A program made the position numbers and the translations under genes. A model generated the notes under the pieces. That model was not told where the DNA came from. It ran no database searches and worked only from the letters and a program-made list of their open reading frames with translations. A stretch of 10,550 nucleotides of DNA from Bisporella sp. PMI_857 (lineage: Eukaryota; Ascomycota; Leotiomycetes; Helotiales; Helotiaceae), in contig JAJSPD010000278.1 in NCBI GenBank assembly GCA_021307315.1, positions 1 to 10,550 on the forward strand. The letters run 5' to 3'. Positions within the stretch are counted from its first letter, which is position 1. Every line of letters begins with the position of its first letter. Below, piece by piece: positions 8,375 through 10,550 of this stretch.

Positions 8375-9045
8375 AGGTTAATATGCTTTAAGTCGACATG
8401 CTACAGGCCAATATACTACAAGCTAATATACTACAAGCTAATATACTACAGGCTAATATACTACAAGTTTACAGGCCAATATACTACAAGTCGACATGTT
8501 AAAGTTCGACATGCTACAAGCTAATATGCTATAAATCTATGTATTATATGTTTATATACTATAAGTTTACGTGCTACAAACTTGCGTGCTACAAGTTTAC
8601 ATGCTATAAGTCTATATGCTACAGGCCGACATGCTATAAGTCGATATACTATAGGCCAATATACTACAAGTTTACAGGCCAATATACTACAAGTCGACAT
8701 GCTAAAGTTCGACATGCTACAGGCTAACATGCTATAAATCTACGTGCTACAAGTCTACATATTACAAGTTTACGTGCTACAGGTCGACATGCTACAGGTT
8801 TACGTGCTACAGGTCGACATGCTACAGGTTTACGTGTTACAGGCTTACGTGCTACAGATTTACATGTTACAAGCTAATATACTATAAGTCGATATGCTAC
8901 AGGCCAATATGCTACAAGTTAACATACTACAAGCTTACATGCTACAAGCCAACATGCTATAAGTCGACATGCTACAAGCTTACAAACTACGATTTTACAG
9001 GTTTACATGTTACAAGTTTACAAATTTACGTGTTATAAATATACA
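8375..9045 (+). repeat. 15-bp minisatellite array
   Basis: Some forty tandem units of consensus ARGYYDAYRTRCTAY (for example aagtcgacatgctac), with occasional 8-bp half units such as aagtttac and gattttac. Within-unit variation is almost wholly C/T and A/G. Since 15 is a multiple of three, both strands show open frames of pentapeptide repeats (such as CYKFT), but these are low-complexity by-products and not credible genes. A 90-bp segment is duplicated inside it (8458-8547 and 8661-8750). Confidence 0.85.
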
Positions 9046-9200
9046 AGTTAATTATAAAGTTAATTGTAAAATCAATTGTAAAAAGCTCGAGTTTGTAACA
9101 ATGTATAATTTCTGATTTTCTACATTTGTGTAACTAAAAAAAAAGTCGTTAAATAACAACTTTATTGCACGAGTCGTTTGCAGGCTCGTGCGTTAACTAC
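9046..9200. repeat. AT-rich spacer with a 7-bp inverted repeat
   Basis: No gene. The tgtaaaatcaattgtaaaa words resemble those at 56-106. An inverted repeat GCACGAG (9167-9173) / CTCGTGC (9185-9191) with an 11-nt loop lies at its right end. Confidence 0.45.
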
Positions 9201-9206
9201 AAAAGC

Positions 9207-9249
9207 TAAACGCAGCGAAATAAAAAAGCTTAGAAGCTTAGCTTCCAAA
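9207..9249 (+). repeat. GCGCAGCGA-hairpin repeat, copy 4
   Basis: Contains aaacgcagcga at 9208-9218 and a stem GAAGC (9233-9237) / GCTTC (9241-9245) around tta. The arms match the GGGGC/GCCCC arms of copy 2 with paired G-to-A and C-to-T changes, so pairing is kept. Confidence 0.65.
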
Positions 9250-9334
9250 ATTGACACTTTTTATAGCTTTTAACTTTTTTACAGGCTTTTTTTACAGGTC
9301 GTTTACAAGCTGTTTAGTAAGTTAGCTGCGAAAG

Positions 9335-9377
9335 CTAAACGCAGCGAAATAAAGGGGCTTAAAGGCTTAGCCCCCAA
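9335..9377 (+). repeat. GCGCAGCGA-hairpin repeat, copy 5
   Basis: Contains aaacgcagcga at 9337-9347 and then ggggcttaaaggcttagccccc. Only the left arm carries G-to-A changes, leaving a short GGC/GCC stem. Confidence 0.65.
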
Positions 9378-9449
9378 TTTTGAATCATTTACAGGCTCTT
9401 GAGCGTGCTCTCGACCTTTTTACAGGCTTTTGACCCTGCTTTCGACTCT

Positions 9450-9482
9450 GAGCGCAGCGAAGTTTGGGGGCTTGCCCTTTAT
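9450..9482 (+). repeat. GCGCAGCGA-hairpin repeat, copy 6
   Basis: Contains gagcgcagcga at 9450-9460, then tttgggggcttgcccttt. This is the GGGGGC-TT-GCCC form with the right arm eroded by C-to-T changes. Confidence 0.65.
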
Positions 9483-9505
9483 AAACCTTTTAAAACGCTT
9501 TATTC

Positions 9506-9544
9506 GAGCGCAGCGAGGCTCGGGGGTTTGGGGGCTTGCCCCCA
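9506..9544 (+). repeat. GCGCAGCGA-hairpin repeat, copy 7
   Basis: Contains gagcgcagcga at 9506-9516 and a full stem TGGGGGC (9529-9535) / GCCCCCA (9538-9544) with loop tt. Near-identical to copy 1 at 5197, including the downstream aaagcaagctttttagtt. Confidence 0.75.
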
Positions 9545-9598
9545 TGTAAAGCAAGCTTTTTAGTTTAGCACGGGTTTCACGCAACTCGGGATCCCTAG

Positions 9599-9769
9599 TT
9601 GAAAAGCTTGCTTTTCTCTGCTGTAAATTTTATGGGCGTGGAAAAAGTATCACGTGCACGACCGGGGCTGTGATTGGTTGGAGGATCGGGCTGTGATTGG
9701 TTGGAGGATTGGGCCATGATTGGCTAGAAAAAAGTCTTGTCACGTGTACGGAGAAACTGTCGGTCCGAA
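9599..9769 (+). repeat. Promoter-like direct repeat, copy B
   Basis: Second copy of the module at 8004-8184. It has hairpin 9601-9616, CACGTG at 9651-9656, ATTGG at 9673, 9696, 9708 and 9719, and CACGTG at 9741-9746. It lies about 100 bp upstream of the zinc-knuckle relic gene on the same strand, so it may be that gene's promoter. An ATG-led frame at 9697-9897 begins inside it and is judged a chance ORF. Confidence 0.75.
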
Positions 9770-9847
9770 TTCGACTGGGGGAAGCTTTAAGCTGTAGATT
9801 TCTTGAAATTTTTTTAATTTTTTTTGGGCTTTACAACTTTCACAACT

Positions 9848-10550
9848 ATAAGCGACGTATATTGTGCTGCGTGCTGGCGCAAGTTACCGGCAATTGAATT
9901 CCTTAAAAATAGGATTACAAACAAAAACAACAAAAGCTATCGAAAACTCGTGTCATGCAATAAATGCCGCGAGCAAGCTGCGGCTAAAAAAAAAGAGCTA
10001 AGTCCAAAAAAGCTTTACAAGTTATTAATGCTAATTCTCGAAATAAAAAGGCGCGTTTACAGCCCCGAAACCCTACTGCTCAAAATTAAACTTCCGAAAA
10101 TCCTCCTGCCTAAAAACACGCTTTTCAAATACAAGCTATTAATGCTAATCCGCAAGATCAAAAAGCGCGTTTACAACTTCAGAATTCTACCGCTTAAAAT
10201 CAAACTTCCGAAAATCTTTTTGCTTAAAAACACGCTTTTTAAATACAAGCTATTAGTGCTAATCCGCGAAATCAAAAAGTGCGTTTACAAACTCGAAATT
10301 TTACCGCTTAAAATCAAGTTTCCGAAAATCCTTTTGCTTAAAAACACGCTTTTCAAATACAGGCTATTAGTGCTAATCCGCGAGATCAAAAAGCGCGTTT
10401 ACAACTTCGGAATTCTGCCGCTTAAAATCAAGCTTCCGAAAATCTTTCTGCTTAAAAACAAACTTCTCAAATACAAACTATTAATGCTAATTCGCGAAAT
10501 CAAAAAGCGCGTTTACAACTCCGAAATTTTACTGCTTAAAATCAAGCTTC
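9848..10550 (+). pseudogene. Zinc-knuckle plus 38-residue-repeat gene, RIP-like damage, cut by window end
   Basis: A frame is open without a stop from 9818 to the window end. It encodes YCAACWRKLP (second Cys codon at 9872), then SCNKCREQAAAKKK, forming C-x2-C-x27-C-x2-C (Cys codons 9863, 9872, 9956, 9965). This suits a zinc-binding knuckle pair and resembles the short (T/S)CxxCR fingers of fungal hypothetical proteins. No ATG precedes it; ATA at 9848-9850 (then AGC GAC GTA) may be a former ATG changed by G-to-A. After an A9 run at 9986-9994 come 114-bp tandem repeats. Their likely original frame, one base off, reads ANPRNQKARLQ and NQASEN in each unit, broken by TAA codons that are CAA in other units. 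I infer a dead member of a dispersed gene family; function unknown, nucleic-acid or protein binding possible. Confidence 0.6.
10027..10550 (+). repeat. 114-bp (38-codon) tandem repeat
   Basis: Units begin at 10027, 10141, 10255, 10369 and 10483, exactly 114 bp apart, the last one cut by the window end. Landmarks in every unit are tgctaat, gcgtttaca, ttccgaaaat and aaatac (the last not reached in the cut unit). Differences between units are predominantly transitions. The period is divisible by three, as expected of a coding repeat. Confidence 0.9.

Noticed and set aside
8521..8730. Overlapping ORFs on both strands (69 and 62 codons) rich in Cys, Tyr and Lys
   Set aside because: They are direct translations of the 15-bp minisatellite, open on both strands because the unit lacks stops in those frames.
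8230..9045. CRISPR array
   Set aside because: Repeat units are contiguous without unique spacers, and the host is a fungus.
8004..9769. Intact LTR retrotransposon bounded by the two direct repeats
   Set aside because: No gag/pol coding, primer-binding site or polypurine tract was seen between them, and no clear TG...CA ends. Only an LTR-like or tandem-unit origin remains possible.
9697..9897. A 66-codon plus-strand ORF starting MVGGLGHDWL
   Set aside because: It starts inside the repeated promoter-like module and runs through an AT-rich leader. It overlaps the cysteine-coding stretch in another frame and shows no protein character.

Overview
The window reads as nuclear DNA of a filamentous ascomycete (Pezizomycotina). 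The evidence is two GC-richer protein genes of families common in such fungi, short introns with gtaagt donors and ctaac-type branch sites, and AT-rich repeat blocks whose copies differ mostly by C/T and G/A transitions. That last pattern is expected of repeat-induced point mutation (RIP). I cannot name a genus from the sequence.

Layout. 1-480 is AT-rich degenerate repeat DNA and 480-827 is a transition zone. 828-2345 (minus) is an intact, intronless gene for a secreted DUF1593 / Sde182-type nucleoside-hydrolase-like protein. 2346-4640 has near-unique composition but no intact gene that I recognise, only open fragments that look like relics. 4640-5290 is a second AT-rich repeat block ending in a GC-rich hairpin repeat. 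5290-5971 is the upstream region of the second gene, with a 37-bp imperfect tandem duplication and a TATA-like box. 5972-7234 (plus) is a three-exon NmrA-like NAD(P)-binding protein gene (310 aa after splicing). 7235-8003 holds one possible small membrane protein. 8004-10550 is a large repeat complex.

The repeat complex is the most interesting part. Two direct copies (about 170-180 bp) of a promoter-like module sit 1.6 kb apart, each with two CACGTG boxes bracketing four inverted CCAAT motifs. Between them lie a 23-bp tandem repeat, a roughly 670-bp array of 15-bp units and six copies of a 'GCGCAGCGA + hairpin' motif; a seventh copy is at 5197-5236. About 100 bp downstream of the second module starts an apparently dead gene, running off the window end. 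It encodes a C-x2-C-x27-C-x2-C zinc-knuckle-like segment followed by 114-bp (38-codon) tandem repeats. In the likely ancestral frame the repeats are Q/N/A-rich, and their stops are TAA codons that appear as CAA in sister units. I infer a repeat-borne gene family silenced by RIP-like mutation, with its promoter module also amplified.

The two intact genes run in opposite directions, 3.6 kb apart, and share no visible pathway. They appear to be ordinary accessory genes embedded in a repeat-rich compartment.
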